Assembly (NCBI RefSeq): GCF_026151205.1
Contig: NC_087075.1
Coordinates: 4,624,359 to 4,688,358, forward strand
DNA: 64,000 nt
Direction: 5' to 3'
From: Bolinopsis microptera
Taxonomy: Eukaryota > Ctenophora > Tentaculata > Lobata > Bolinopsidae
Part shown: positions 1 through 10,279 of the stretch, in pieces
Layout: every line of letters begins with the position of its first letter
Numbering within the stretch: position 1 is the stretch's first letter
The notes under the pieces: generated by a model
The model's database searches: none
Told to the model about the DNA's origin: nothing
Seen by the model: only the letters and a program-made list of their open reading frames with translations
Made by a program: the position numbers and the translations under genes

Positions 1-1310
1 ATTTTTATTTTAATATATAACAACCTTTTCCATTGTAAATTACTAATTGAAAAAACTGTTTATATATAAATTATTCATTATAACTTTGTATTTTTATCGC
101 GCGCGTCTTTATATGTTGTAAGTTCTAGTTACTGATAATTTTTATTAAAAATCACAATGTTGCGGCAGAAATAATGATATCACAAGTAAACTTCAAATAT
201 CCATTGCGATCACAAAGTTTTAATTCACCAAGTTATTAGGCCAAAATCATAATATATAAATGATAAAGTAAATTTATAGTTTCATTACACTTATTAAAAT
301 TTAAAAGCACGTATCGTGCAAAATAAATGACAAATATTAGTGCCACGTACCTATTTAAGTATGAAGAAACATAAATTTTGAAATTAAGAATCTGGAATCT
401 CATATTTTCGATATTTAGATTTGTAATTACATTCGCCAAATAATTGTGTAAATAAACACGACAAAAGTTCAAAAATGCGCGGCTCAAAACACTAAATGCT
501 GTACATTTTTAATATTTGAATATCTCCGCAAGCATTACGTTTCTATGGGTAATTGTAGGAACTCTAAATCTATGTTGCTTGTAGAGTTCCGTTTGTGGTT
601 GGAATCGGATCGGTTTGTTTGTTCACAACGATTTCGCAACGGAATATGGTAGTATTAGCTAAGACCCTTACGATCATATTGTTGCCAACTTTGTCGCGCT
701 GCCACTCCCTATTTTGCTTCACCCCTGGGATCATTCTACTGTACCATATTATTGGAATGCTGTGGAGGAAGACTTGAACTCGAAGTGTGTGGGGTGTAGG
801 CCCGCCCTGCGTTCCCCAGGGATGCCCGATAGATAAAGATTTCTCACATTGTTCATTCGTGAACTGCAATCAAAAGGTACGTGTGCTCTTTTTGTACAAC
901 TTTTATACTCGCATGCCATGAATATTTGTGCATAAAAAATTGTTAGAAATTCGAATTTAATCTATCTTACTTTTTACTTTCGTAATCTGTTAATTTAATC
1001 TAACCGTCCTCACTTTCAGATTACTATAATCTTGTCTAAATAATAACGTTTCTCGGGTCAACTTTACGCTAGATAACTGCATTCTTTGCCAAGAGGTGGC
1101 AACCAAACAAAAAGTAAGTTAAGATTCCTGTACATATCCCGCTTCGCTTTTCAAAGATTTTGTATGCGAATAACTGCTTGAATTGCAGGAATTCTAATCA
1201 ACTACATTCGCTATGTAACCGTCCAGTGTTAACATCGCAGTGTTAACATCGTACTGCATGGTCTAATTTATGTCCTCTTACTATTATGAGTTAATTGTGT
1301 TTGTTTCTAG
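1..1310. other. AT-rich non-coding stretch
   Basis: I see no convincing gene here. A plus-strand frame from 595 stays open to a TGA at 775-777 and then on to an AAG|GTACGT donor-like site at 876/877, with a Cys-rich end (CPIDKDFSHCSF). It could be a decayed exon, but I do not recognise it and no partner exon joins it in phase. Confidence 0.4.
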
Positions 1311-2290
1311 GTTACCCTAGTGTTGAAATTATCGACAAGCTTCTTAAGAATGTCCATGATCGAGCATCTTGGGAAGACCAAAAGGTACTAGAGACATGCC
1401 AAATTCTCTGACAAATCTGACAAAACTGCCATTGACCTGCTATCCGGTTGGTATTATCGCCTCTGTTCCCTAAGTAAACGGTGCAAACGGCGATACCAAT
1501 AATCGATTGAGTCAGGTACGGTCTATGCTTTTGGTATAAAGTTTATGTAACGTATTTATTAAGCCACCATCTTTTGTCTGGATTCTGATTACCAATTAAG
1601 GCATTTAAAAATATACTGACTGAATTTTACAGCTGCATGGTACCTTTTGTTCTTTATATTTAATTTATGAAAGTTCATATTTTTGCATCCTGTCGCTGTC
1701 TGACAGTTGCAAACATAAATGCAAAACGCATGTTGACTATTTTATTTTCTCAGGAGAACCCTGTCAGCTAAATCGTGGTCTAGGAAAGCCTGCTAATAAA
1801 GATCCCCGCACACCTCTCCTGAACCTGATGAAGGGATACTTCATACTAACAAGATGTCAAGCATTGCCGCCTTCAGTGTTCAGGTCAGTTTTAGATTGAA
1901 GACTGCAGCACTTTTCGTTTTAAATTGGTAACAATTAAACTTGAGATGGTCGAGCCTCGAGGAGCAATGCTCATATTAGAAACAGACTGAAATAGAAGAA
2001 TAGAGTAGAATTTGAATTAAAATATCGTTAAACTGGTATTGTTTTAGAATGTGTACTCAACCGGACCGTATAATCAATATTAGGAAAGCCCTAGCAGATT
2101 ACTATATATTGTAAATTGATATAACTGACAAGTAGGTTTCAAATAATTTCTGTAAATTATTGTGATATTTACTCTTCAGATCGTAAATTTGGTTCCAGTA
2201 CTGTACTTTATGAAAGAGTGTGTTGACGTTAGTACGGATGCCACGGATACTGCTCGAAGATTGGCTAGACTTACTATCAAAGGAACTTAA
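1311..2290 (+). pseudogene. Three exon-like blocks of an unrecognised gene, probably decayed
   Basis: Three blocks look like exons. 1311-1384 lies between TTTCTAG and AAAAG|GTACTA and reads YPSVEIIDKLLKNVHDRASW onward. 1754-1883 lies between TTCTCAG and TTCAG|GTCAGT and reads through GLGKPANKDPRTPLLNLMKG and TRCQALPPSVFR. 2180-2290 follows CTCTTCAG, begins IVNLVPVLYFMKECVD and ends with TAA. Each has one good open frame, but the phases do not match (block 1 ends in phase 0, block 2 needs phase 1, block 2 ends in phase 2, block 3 starts in phase 0). That points to a pseudogene, a missed small exon or wrong boundaries. I do not recognise the protein. Confidence 0.3.
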
Positions 2291-4221
2291 TGGAAAATTA
2301 TATACCAGGTCTGTTTAAAATCAGTTACAAGCGGGCCATTTATTTAGCAACAATCCTTTTCATTAAAGTTTAGATGGACATGGACATGTGAACTAACATT
2401 CTTGTAATTATAAGCTATACCTGCAGCTAGTGTTAATAATTAATGAGCAGGGCTGAGTCGATATAAGTGCTGTGTTTAGTACCGCGGTTTTATGTTATGA
2501 AAAGGAAGCGAAGTTACATCGCATTACAAAATATTTGCTACCGTGAGAAATATTTTAAATCTTAATTTGTTGGTCTTATATATCACGATCGCGTAAAAGT
2601 AAACAATACCCCTTACTTACAAAGCTTCCCTTCTTATGATGTTCCAAACATGCTAAAATTAGAAGCTGCCTCTAAAATGTATATTATGTTAAAAGTTGGA
2701 TAATAACGGAGTTCCGGAGCACGTGATATAGAATATTCTACTACTCTCAACGATGAGAATATATAGGTACAATTGTTTGCTCAAAGTAAAATATGGTTGC
2801 ACCGAATATTCTATAATATATAAAGCTACATGATATTTAGAACTCGTACATGAGTAATAATTATAAAGTACTAAAGCCTGTAGATTATATTGTGTTTGAC
2901 TTTGAAGCAGTAAGGACCAACTGAACCTCTCATCAATACTATAATTCAAAGAATTATTTCTGCTGTATAATGTATAATGTACGACCGCCCACGTGCAAAT
3001 TATGTAAACGAATACAAGTTGCGTAGAAACCATGGTAACGAGGGTTCTCATGTACAAACTACCCAGATAGTGCGGGAGTTGAGATGCTTTGCACGTGACC
3101 GGTCCACGTGATATCTTGCACTAATGCAGGTCGTCTAATATGCGTGCTTGTTAATTAACTGTCATTCAGTCCACTGTATAACAGAATTATGGCAAGATTC
3201 TGATATAAAATCTTATGAATTCTACTATAAAATCGAACCGCAAAAGATGGTACCGACTACTGACTTTAAAATATCGAAATTTGTTCAGTAACGAAATTAA
3301 TCCACCTCATAAGACTGATTTAAGTTACCCAGGTTCGTGCTGGACTTCTCCGTGTCAACAATCTCCAACTCCGGTGTCCTGTTTTTCGTCCCGTAGTGCT
3401 AACGAAAAGAAAATGCTTCTCAAGTTCAACGACGAAAAGGTTCGCTGAAAACCGCATTAAACATTAAATGCTTGCTACTATGTATGGGTCCAAGTTACTG
3501 CGGACATAGTTCACTATGTGTTTACCGTGTTTGGGTGCCCATCATATTTTACAGATGGGGGCGATATTTTGAACGATTCTATTTTATATTCATCTATTGC
3601 TGTACTCTGTAAAATTTGAAAAGTATTTAATAATAAAAAAAAACATCATCTTTCCTATTAAAAGGACGGTTTGTCCCTGAATATAGTCTGTTCACTTTTC
3701 CAACCACTTCATCTTTCAGGTAACTGTCTATCACTAATCACTATATGCGAGGTAAACCTATGGAGTTGGCATGGAGGGCAGCATCAACGATGGGGTTACA
3801 CATAGGGTGAGTCCAAATTGTCTCCCTGTTTACGATCTTAACATTTAGTGATGAATATATTGGGGCCACAATAGTGTTACCCATACCACTGAGAAGTTGG
3901 ACATTCTACTGCAATCAAGAGGAGCACAAAATATTATGCTACATTTCTCTATAACAGTGACACTTTGGTGCGAACTTATCTGGGGTTTGCTGCTCTCATA
4001 TCTCCACAAGTACCCAATATGTCACTCGACCAATTTTGGACCGTTCTGACTACTTTTTCCATCTTAGAAAACCGAATTGAGGCTTCCCAGCACTCAAATA
4101 CAGCCAATACTTCGATGTCCCCATGTTCCAAATTTATGGATTCATCTACTGCATGTTCGTGAGTTTAGGTGTACAGTGTACACTGCACTGTGCAATGTAT
4201 AGTGTAAATTGTATACTGGTA
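2291..4221. other. Stretch without a supported gene
   Basis: There are two more weak exon-like pieces on the plus strand. Around 3337-3438 a CCCAG acceptor-like site precedes two competing short frames. Around 3731-3808 an open stretch (KPMELAWRAASTMGLHIG) ends at a strong AGG|GTGAGT donor, but its frame is blocked by a TAA just after the only good acceptor. A 65-codon frame lies at 3965-4162. None can be joined into a gene. Confidence 0.35.
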
Positions 4222-4280
4222 GTTGGATAATATCCAGTTGAAAGATACAAGGACAAATGGAACAGGAAGTTAGGTATGTA
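4222..4280. repeat. Dispersed repeat, copy 1
   Basis: About 59 bp containing GTTGGATAATATCCAGTTG and CAGGAAGTTAGG are closely matched, in the same orientation, near 63086-63146 (GTTAGATATTATCCGGTTG, TAGGAAGTTAGG). This is an interspersed repeat of unknown family, perhaps the edge of a transposon. Confidence 0.5.
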
Positions 4281-4448
4281 AAATTTTGGCGGGAACATTT
4301 GAGCATGAGGCATCTGGTTCGCAGTTGGGAAGAAGCTGCTGAATTTCGACTCTTGACCTGCTATTTTATTTGATTCTTTAGGGAAATTATTTCCGACTGA
4401 AAGTTTGCCTGCATCACTTTGAGTAGGTTCTGTACTGTATCTCTAAAT

Positions 4449-5008
4449 TTAAAGAGGTTGAATGTTGAGAGTTGCCATGTCGGTCGTTTTTTCCGAAGGC
4501 TCGTTGGCAGCAGAAGTACCCTCAGTGCGCCTGTAAGATCCCCGATCTGGACGGCTCTCACCACCTGGATATTTGCCGTCCTTCTTCCGAGTATCTTTAT
4601 CTTTGGAGGGTTTAACACGCTTAGTTCCCACCAGATGAACAAGAGTGCATTGTTCTTTAAAACACTGCTTGTGTTGAACCGAGTTTTTGCTTTGGGTGGT
4701 AGAGCTGACACCCTGAACCTAAAGTACAGCCCTCATTAGAATCAGTGCTGAAACGTGTAAACTTTTTACAGCGGCTTAGGATGAAGCTTGCTGTATGTAG
4801 TTTTACCCTGGTGGAGAGTCCGTCCACTTATTCCGTGAGGGCATATCCCCATTGTGTAGTTGCTTGTTGCTGCATGATGCATCCAGTTTCTTAGATAGTT
4901 CATCTGCGTCGATATCCATCTGTTTATTTTCATTAGGATCGGAGTTGCCGTCTGTGTCCACCAGCTGTTGAGATCCTCTCTGTCCTTCGATGGTTTAAAA
5001 AAAGCAGA
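4449..5008 (-). pseudogene. Hydrophilic coding-like segments, unrecognised
   Basis: Two minus-strand open stretches have protein-like, charged composition. The upper one (about 4990 down to 4810) reads GSQQLVDTDGNSDPNENKQM onward between an AAG acceptor-like and a GG|GTAAAA donor-like site. The lower one (about 4712 to 4449) follows TACTTTAG, reads GTKRVKPSKDKDTRKKDGK and ends with a stop after NIQPL. Phases at the proposed junction disagree by one base, so this may be a decayed gene or a LINE ORF1 remnant. Confidence 0.25.
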
Positions 5009-5180
5009 CATGAATTAAAACCGATAATTCACGTTTCAGTATATATACCAGAAGTGTGGTTGTATATAAACAGCTGATAAACTCTCGTACTTGTGATTGT
5101 ATGTCTCGCTTCACCTTATTGCATGCTCGGCTCACAATTTAGCAACAAATAACTGATAAGCGAGCACTTAAGAATACAAC

Positions 5181-5462
5181 CAAACAAATGTGTAATGAAT
5201 TTGGTTTTCCTTTCATTCATTCTAAGTTCCACTGTAGTGGTAACTCTTTCAACCTCTTGCATCAGCTTCTCTGCCTCTTTTACAGAATTCGCTATAAGAG
5301 CAATGTCATATGCAAAAACTGTGTCCGATAAATTCTCCGCCTTAACTCTCCCACTCCTATAAGGCTTTATGGTAAATCATATTTCAGGGTGCTTGCTTAA
5401 GGCTTGTCTCCTGCAATAGTCGAGGGCTATTACAATGAACAGCTACGGTGCTAAGATCTGCA
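5181..5462 (-). pseudogene. LINE reverse transcriptase remnant (RTE-like)
   Basis: The minus strand reads IVIALDYCRRQAL, then SDTVFAYDIALIANSVKEAE, then VERVTTTVELRMNERKTKF. This is the order seen around the YADD catalytic box of RTE-like non-LTR retrotransposons (LDY.LRQAL, YADDIALL, VE..A...GL.MN..KT). The Asp-Asp box is degraded to AYD and one stop is present, so it is a dead fragment about 90 codons long. The clade assignment is from memory of the motif spacing. Confidence 0.6.
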
Positions 5463-6777
5463 AGATCTCAAAGTGGTCGTTACTTGACTTAGTTGTAAAA
5501 TGTAAACAATCGATTTGTAGTTGAACTTCTACTAAAACGTTCATCAACGCAGGGTGCTAGCGCCAACTTGGGGCCTAAGCCCCTCAAGTCCGGAAGCCCC
5601 TCAAAAGTTCGGTCAGAGGCCCTAGTTTGCAATGTACCAAATCAAATTTCACAAAATAACCAGGGTGAGTTAACATCTGTTTCAACTAGCAAATTTTCGG
5701 CAGTTTTCGTGCTAAAAAGACACAATTTTCAACAACCAAAAATCAAATTAATATTTCGCGCGTCCGCGCGCGCACACTGCACCACCACGTAATCCATTAT
5801 AAAATTTTATCATGTAATTATTTGAGAACTTAGGCCTTTGTTTGGCTGGTGTGAAAAGGTGTACCCCGCCCCACGGACGTCCGGATTTTCAGAAACCGCC
5901 CCTCCCCCCTCGGCATCCCCCTGTCCGAAATTCCAAATCCAACCCCTCTATATCATATATGCAAGACGTACTAAGTAGATGGCTGATGGCCCCATAGATA
6001 TATAATTGTGATCATAAATTAACAGAGTTTAATATTTCAGGACCCGATCGACGATATATAAAGTGAAGAGTTACAAGTTCTACAAGACTTATCTGTTCAC
6101 CGGTTTATCAACTCATGATTTGGAAAAACTTAATTCATGAACTCGAGACTCTAAGTTACTGAGTTATATTATTATTTCGTGTATTGCCGGGAAGGCTGTT
6201 AATTTAGGATAGAGTTTTTGTGGCACTTCTCAGTTTGTTCTTTTGTAGTTGTTCTCACACAGCTGAGTAAAAGTTTTAAAACTTGAGAGCAGTGTTTATA
6301 ATTCAATTTATTATTAATTAGAATTAATTGGAGCATGGAACAACTACACCCTTTGAAGCCTGGAAAATACGGTAGATCTAGTTAAGACTCAACAGTCAAT
6401 ACATGCTATGTGGGGGAGAAGATGGACGAACTTTTTCAAAAAGTAAAAAAGAGATGACTGCCGGTATTGAACCGTGCACCTTACCCATCGGGCATTCTTA
6501 AATTAGTCACTTGTGCTAATCTAGCTTTTGAGTTTCAAGATCTTGTTTGGTATTTATAATAATAATATGTCATGACTAAAAGTGCGAGATCTCTTTTAAA
6601 GATTTCATCTGTGTTTGATGTTTACAACTGTCCAATGTTTTTAAGGTATTAAAATCGAAGCCGCGAATTAGTATCAACATTGCCAAGTTTAAATTTGCAA
6701 AGCTAGTCTTAACTGTCGTTGTTAGTTAAATTTTAAAATATTTGTTTAGTTAAATTTTGATGTTATACTTACTCCTT
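5463..6777. other. Non-coding stretch
   Basis: No gene seen. A short open frame at 5568-5792 is compositionally odd and unlike a known protein. A pyrimidine-rich, GC-richer patch lies at 5860-5950. Confidence 0.4.
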
Positions 6778-6872
6778 ACTGTCACCAAGATGCAGTTAGA
6801 CCTAACCAGAAAGGCCCAACGCAGAGTTAGGCCTAAAGTAGGCGTTAGGCTTAACTGCATTTTGGTGACAGT
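6778..6872. mobile_element. Fold-back element / MITE, 95 bp
   Basis: ACTGTCACCAAGATGCAGTT at the left pairs with AACTGCATTTTGGTGACAGT at the right, and the match continues inward (AGACCTAAC against GTTAGGCTT). The arms are about 29 bp with few mismatches around a loop of about 37 bp. This is a compact hairpin of MITE type. I could not establish a target duplication. Confidence 0.6.
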
Positions 6873-7504
6873 TACATTTGTTATCTGTCATCTGTAAAGT
6901 TGTAATACTAATATTGTACTATCTTGATGTTTCCTCCTAATTGTGGCTTACATACAGAATGGCATACGTTTCTGACCACGAATCACACTTGACAATACTT
7001 CTTTAGTGCCAATAATTGTACGTGTTTGAAGTCTTGATTTCATTTCATTAGGACCTCTAGTGTTGATCGGATGACTGAATTTTATGTTTTATTTCTCCTT
7101 GATACTATATTTCAAAATCATGTAAGGTACATAAACTGGGACATTAACATATCCCACAGAAATGAGGACCGCCAAGGAATGAAAAACTAAATCTAATATA
7201 GACTATATCATAGAATTATAATAATGCTACATGCGACACGCTCTCAAATTGCTAATGAGCGGACTAATCATTATTATATTTGGGCACGCGCTTAGTAACC
7301 ATAGAAACGCGCTCGATCCAATTCCAGTATATTGCGACGAGTGTTTACATCACTAAATTAGCTGTAACTTTGTGTGATTATCTGCGATCTTGCTAATTTT
7401 AAGGCGCTGTGGCTAAAATCATCCACCGAACCAACAGGCAAAATTTCAGAAAGATCGCACCCAGCGCCCATTTCGACCTCACGAGTAATCAGCTCGCGGT
7501 GGGA
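6873..7504. other. Non-coding stretch
   Basis: Nothing recognisable seen. Confidence 0.35.
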
Positions 7505-7606
7505 CGGTCCCACTGTACAACACGGTCCCACTGTACAACACGGTGCCACTGTACAACACGGTCCCACTGTACAACACGGTCCCACTGTACAACACTATCC
7601 CACTGT
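7505..7606 (+). repeat. 18-bp minisatellite
   Basis: About 5.5 copies of CGGTCCCACTGTACAACA, with single-base variants. The unit is a multiple of three, which explains the long open frames seen on both strands here; they are not genes. Confidence 0.85.
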
Positions 7607-7709
7607 TTATGCATCACTTAAATTACCTTCCCGTTGTATTTGGAGTGATCATTTTCAATTTCTTATCCTTATCAGTTGGAACGTAATAACCTCTTACCAT
7701 CTCGTTCAT

Positions 7710-8108
7710 CAGTGATGCACGCCGCCACCGGACGCCGCCGCGCCGGCACATTTTCACACGCCGCCACGCCGATACCTCTCAAGTCGGCGTGGCGTGAAAG
7801 GAAATAGAAAGAGTATGGTGCCAGTCGGGGTTGATTTTGAACTTTAGGAGATCCAAATTGTCCAACGACAATGTTAAGAATTTGATTTTTCTTAAATATA
7901 ATTGTAAAAATCACCAAGTATAATTGTAAAAACCACACTTATTACATCATTATTTCATGCACGCACGTACGCCACAATTTTTGTGGGCCTGGAAATTCAA
8001 ACCTAAATTTTGACAAAATTATGTTCCACGCCGCCGAACGCCGCCACGCCGGGCCATTTTGGGCACGCCGCCGCCGGTTGGCGAAAAATGAACCGGCGTG
8101 CATCACTG
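7710..8108. mobile_element. hAT-type MITE, 399 bp
   Basis: The element starts CAGTGATGCACGCCG and ends CGGCGTGCATCACTG, which are perfect inverted termini. It is flanked by identical 8-bp duplications, TCGTTCAT at 7702-7709 and 8109-8116. An 8-bp duplication with CAGTG termini is the signature of the hAT superfamily. The ends are strikingly GC-rich (repeated ACGCCGCCACGCCG) against the AT-rich surroundings. It has no coding capacity and is therefore non-autonomous. Confidence 0.9.
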
Positions 8109-8116
8109 TCGTTCAT

Positions 8117-9073
8117 TTCGTTTATATGATATTATCTCAGCTTCGAGATCATATGATTCGTCAATTATGTCAATATATCGTTTCTTGAATACTTAAATAT
8201 TCAACTCACCAATTCAAGGCTTGTAGTTGAAGTGACTGAGGAATCTTTTATTACGTTCTTCTTCAGTAGCGTTACACGATTCACAAATTGTCTGTCGAAC
8301 CTAAACGGCTTTGCTTCGCCTTGTTTTAACAGGATAGGCGAAAACATTTTAAACTGCAACTTAAACTTATTTAAAGTGACGTACAACTTGTGAACTGTTC
8401 TTACTAGTAGAGAAGAAATAATACGAATTTTAATTATTTGATTGTGATTTATGAGCGACAAGCGTGACTGTGTAATTAAATTAAATAATGTTATAATTAA
8501 TAAAGGAGTAACTTAATCAGGTTTGGGTTTCTTATTAAATTTATTTGCCAAGCTATGTAGCAGGAGGTAATCAAGTGAGGTAGTCACGATCTCGTACTGT
8601 CAGTTGATTGATAACGTGACCAAGTTTAGCCAGCGAGAAGGACTGCATTTGATTTACCTGGGGCCCAGGGTAAGTGTTTAAAAATCACTTATCATCCAAT
8701 AACTTAATCAGGTTGGATATTCTTATATATATTCTTAACTAGACCAATAAGCAATTTTAGATTATTATATTTTTCTATATTTGTATAATAAGTATATTGA
8801 CGTAGTGGATGGTTGAGGGGGTTTCAAGCACAGGTCACTCTCAAATCCTAAAGATAAGCAGTGGCCTTCGGCACTTCAAACCTCTTCAACCCTCCCCTGA
8901 TTTATTTATTATTGATAATGTTTGATTGTGCCGTAAAAATAAATATTTGTTTTATTAAATATTTGTTTCCTTATTAAATTTATCTACAATATGAATTTTA
9001 AGATATATTAGACTGTTTTTTAAAAGTTTTTGGAGCTGGATGTCGGTTAACAGGGTTCCCTTAATGCTACTAG
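8117..9073. other. Non-coding stretch
   Basis: No gene recognised. A weak inverted repeat lies at about 8812-8893 (GGTTGAGGGGGTTTCAAG against TTCAAACCTCTTCAACCCTC). Confidence 0.35.
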
Positions 9074-9655
9074 ATGATAGATCTAAGTCGATATAGATTA
9101 AGAGTTGGTATTTATAACAACAGTAAGAACCGCAGATCTAAGCAGGTTAGTATAACAGGTAACTTTGTGCCCGACATCGGGGTTCTTGATGCTTTAAGAC
9201 TTTTTGTTTTGATTTATTTGTATCTCTATTTTGCATTATGTGTGATGAGTGTGACGATTGGGATGGCTTTGGAGTGTCATTTTAGACCTTTTACTGTCAC
9301 AGCCTTCCACAGCATCTCAGACAATGAATTTATTCATCTCTTCCACAGTCATAGCAAAAGCTATGCTGCGGTATTAATGTTTTTTCTCTTCAAAAAAGAC
9401 TGGTGGCTTTATAAAATATTAGGGGCTTCTCCTGGCTTACTTGGCAAGCTGAACTTCACTGGTCTTGAAAACAAGCCAGACAGTTACGGATACATTCAGC
9501 TAATTATGCACTACCTCAATATTATTACTGTTAGCTGCATGCTTTGGATACATACCTTGAACGCTGTCCTTTTAATTATTGTCAACCCAAGCTTACTTAA
9601 CCCTGGGCCTACTACATACCTCAAGGTTGTTTCTTTTAATATACGCATGGCCTGA
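9074..9655 (+). pseudogene. LINE ORF2 leader with degenerate 2A-like NPGP motif
   Basis: This 193-codon frame ends in a Leu/Ile-rich run, then NPSLLNPGPTTYLKVVSFNIR. The KVVSFNIR string is the usual first strand of the LINE endonuclease domain. The NPGP immediately before it, after a hydrophobic run, resembles the 2A-like ribosome-skipping peptides known at the N-termini of some animal LINE proteins. The conserved D(V/I)E part is absent here, so the motif is probably degenerate. The frame changes at about 9655, after which the endonuclease continues in another frame. The first 150 codons are of uncertain coding status. Confidence 0.5.
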
Positions 9656-9666
9656 TTCCTTTCTCA

Positions 9667-10279
9667 CAGCTACAGTCCGACAATCCTTCTTTTGACAACA
9701 TTAAAATATTTGAACTCCATCACTATATTCACTGCCATGAACCGGACATCCTCCTGATCAATGAATCTTGGCTTAAAAAGTCTATCATTGACTCTGAAGT
9801 CATACCTGAATCGTACAAAGTTTTTAGACTTGATCGTTCCTTACAAACCCATCCACCAGATCCACAGAATCCAAGAAGATTTAGGAAGCATGGGGGTGGC
9901 GTTTTAGTTGCTATACGTAGGGACATTGATATTGTATCTACTAAGTTAGAGTACAAGTGCCCGGCAGAGCTTCTTGGTATAACACTCAAATTTAGGGACG
10001 GTAGTAAACTAATTCTTTGCAGCTTCTATAGGGTAGGTACTTTAGGGGCCAACAATCATAACGCCTTCCAAGATTATGTTAGGAAGGCAAGGCAACGTAG
10101 AGGTGTTAAAGGTATTGTAATTGCAGGGGATCTTAATCTACCTGGTATTGATTGGCAGAATTACTGTAGCAGCAATCCGGTTGAACAGCTCTTTCTAGAT
10201 ACTTTTAGTAACTTTGGTTTAGAACAACTTATTACCAGTCCAACACATACTGGAGGAAACATTCTTGATCTAGTCTTAA
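9667..10279 (+). pseudogene. LINE endonuclease (EEP) domain, split by insertion
   Basis: The frame reads EPDILLINESWL (the E of the catalytic box), GGGVLVAIRRDIDIV, GIVIAGDLNLPGIDW (the D.N box) and SPTHTGGNILDLVL. These are the ordered motifs of exonuclease-endonuclease-phosphatase nucleases that nick target DNA for LINE integration. The domain then breaks at TTAA (10276-10279). After the insertion, from 12314, the frame continues with TDKPHLISDIKI, a TGA, and CKSDHFAVSFT, where SDH is the final catalytic histidine motif. Without the inserted element the two parts join in frame. Confidence 0.8.

Noticed and set aside
3741..3808. Resemblance of KPMELAWRAASTMGLHIG to a fungal transcription-factor domain
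   Set aside because: Too short, and a TAA just after the only good acceptor blocks the frame. Fungal origin does not fit the rest of the window.
4361..4739. Overlapping frames at 4361-4711 (minus) and 4419-4739 (plus)
   Set aside because: They are shadows of a better hydrophilic minus-strand frame at 4449-4712.
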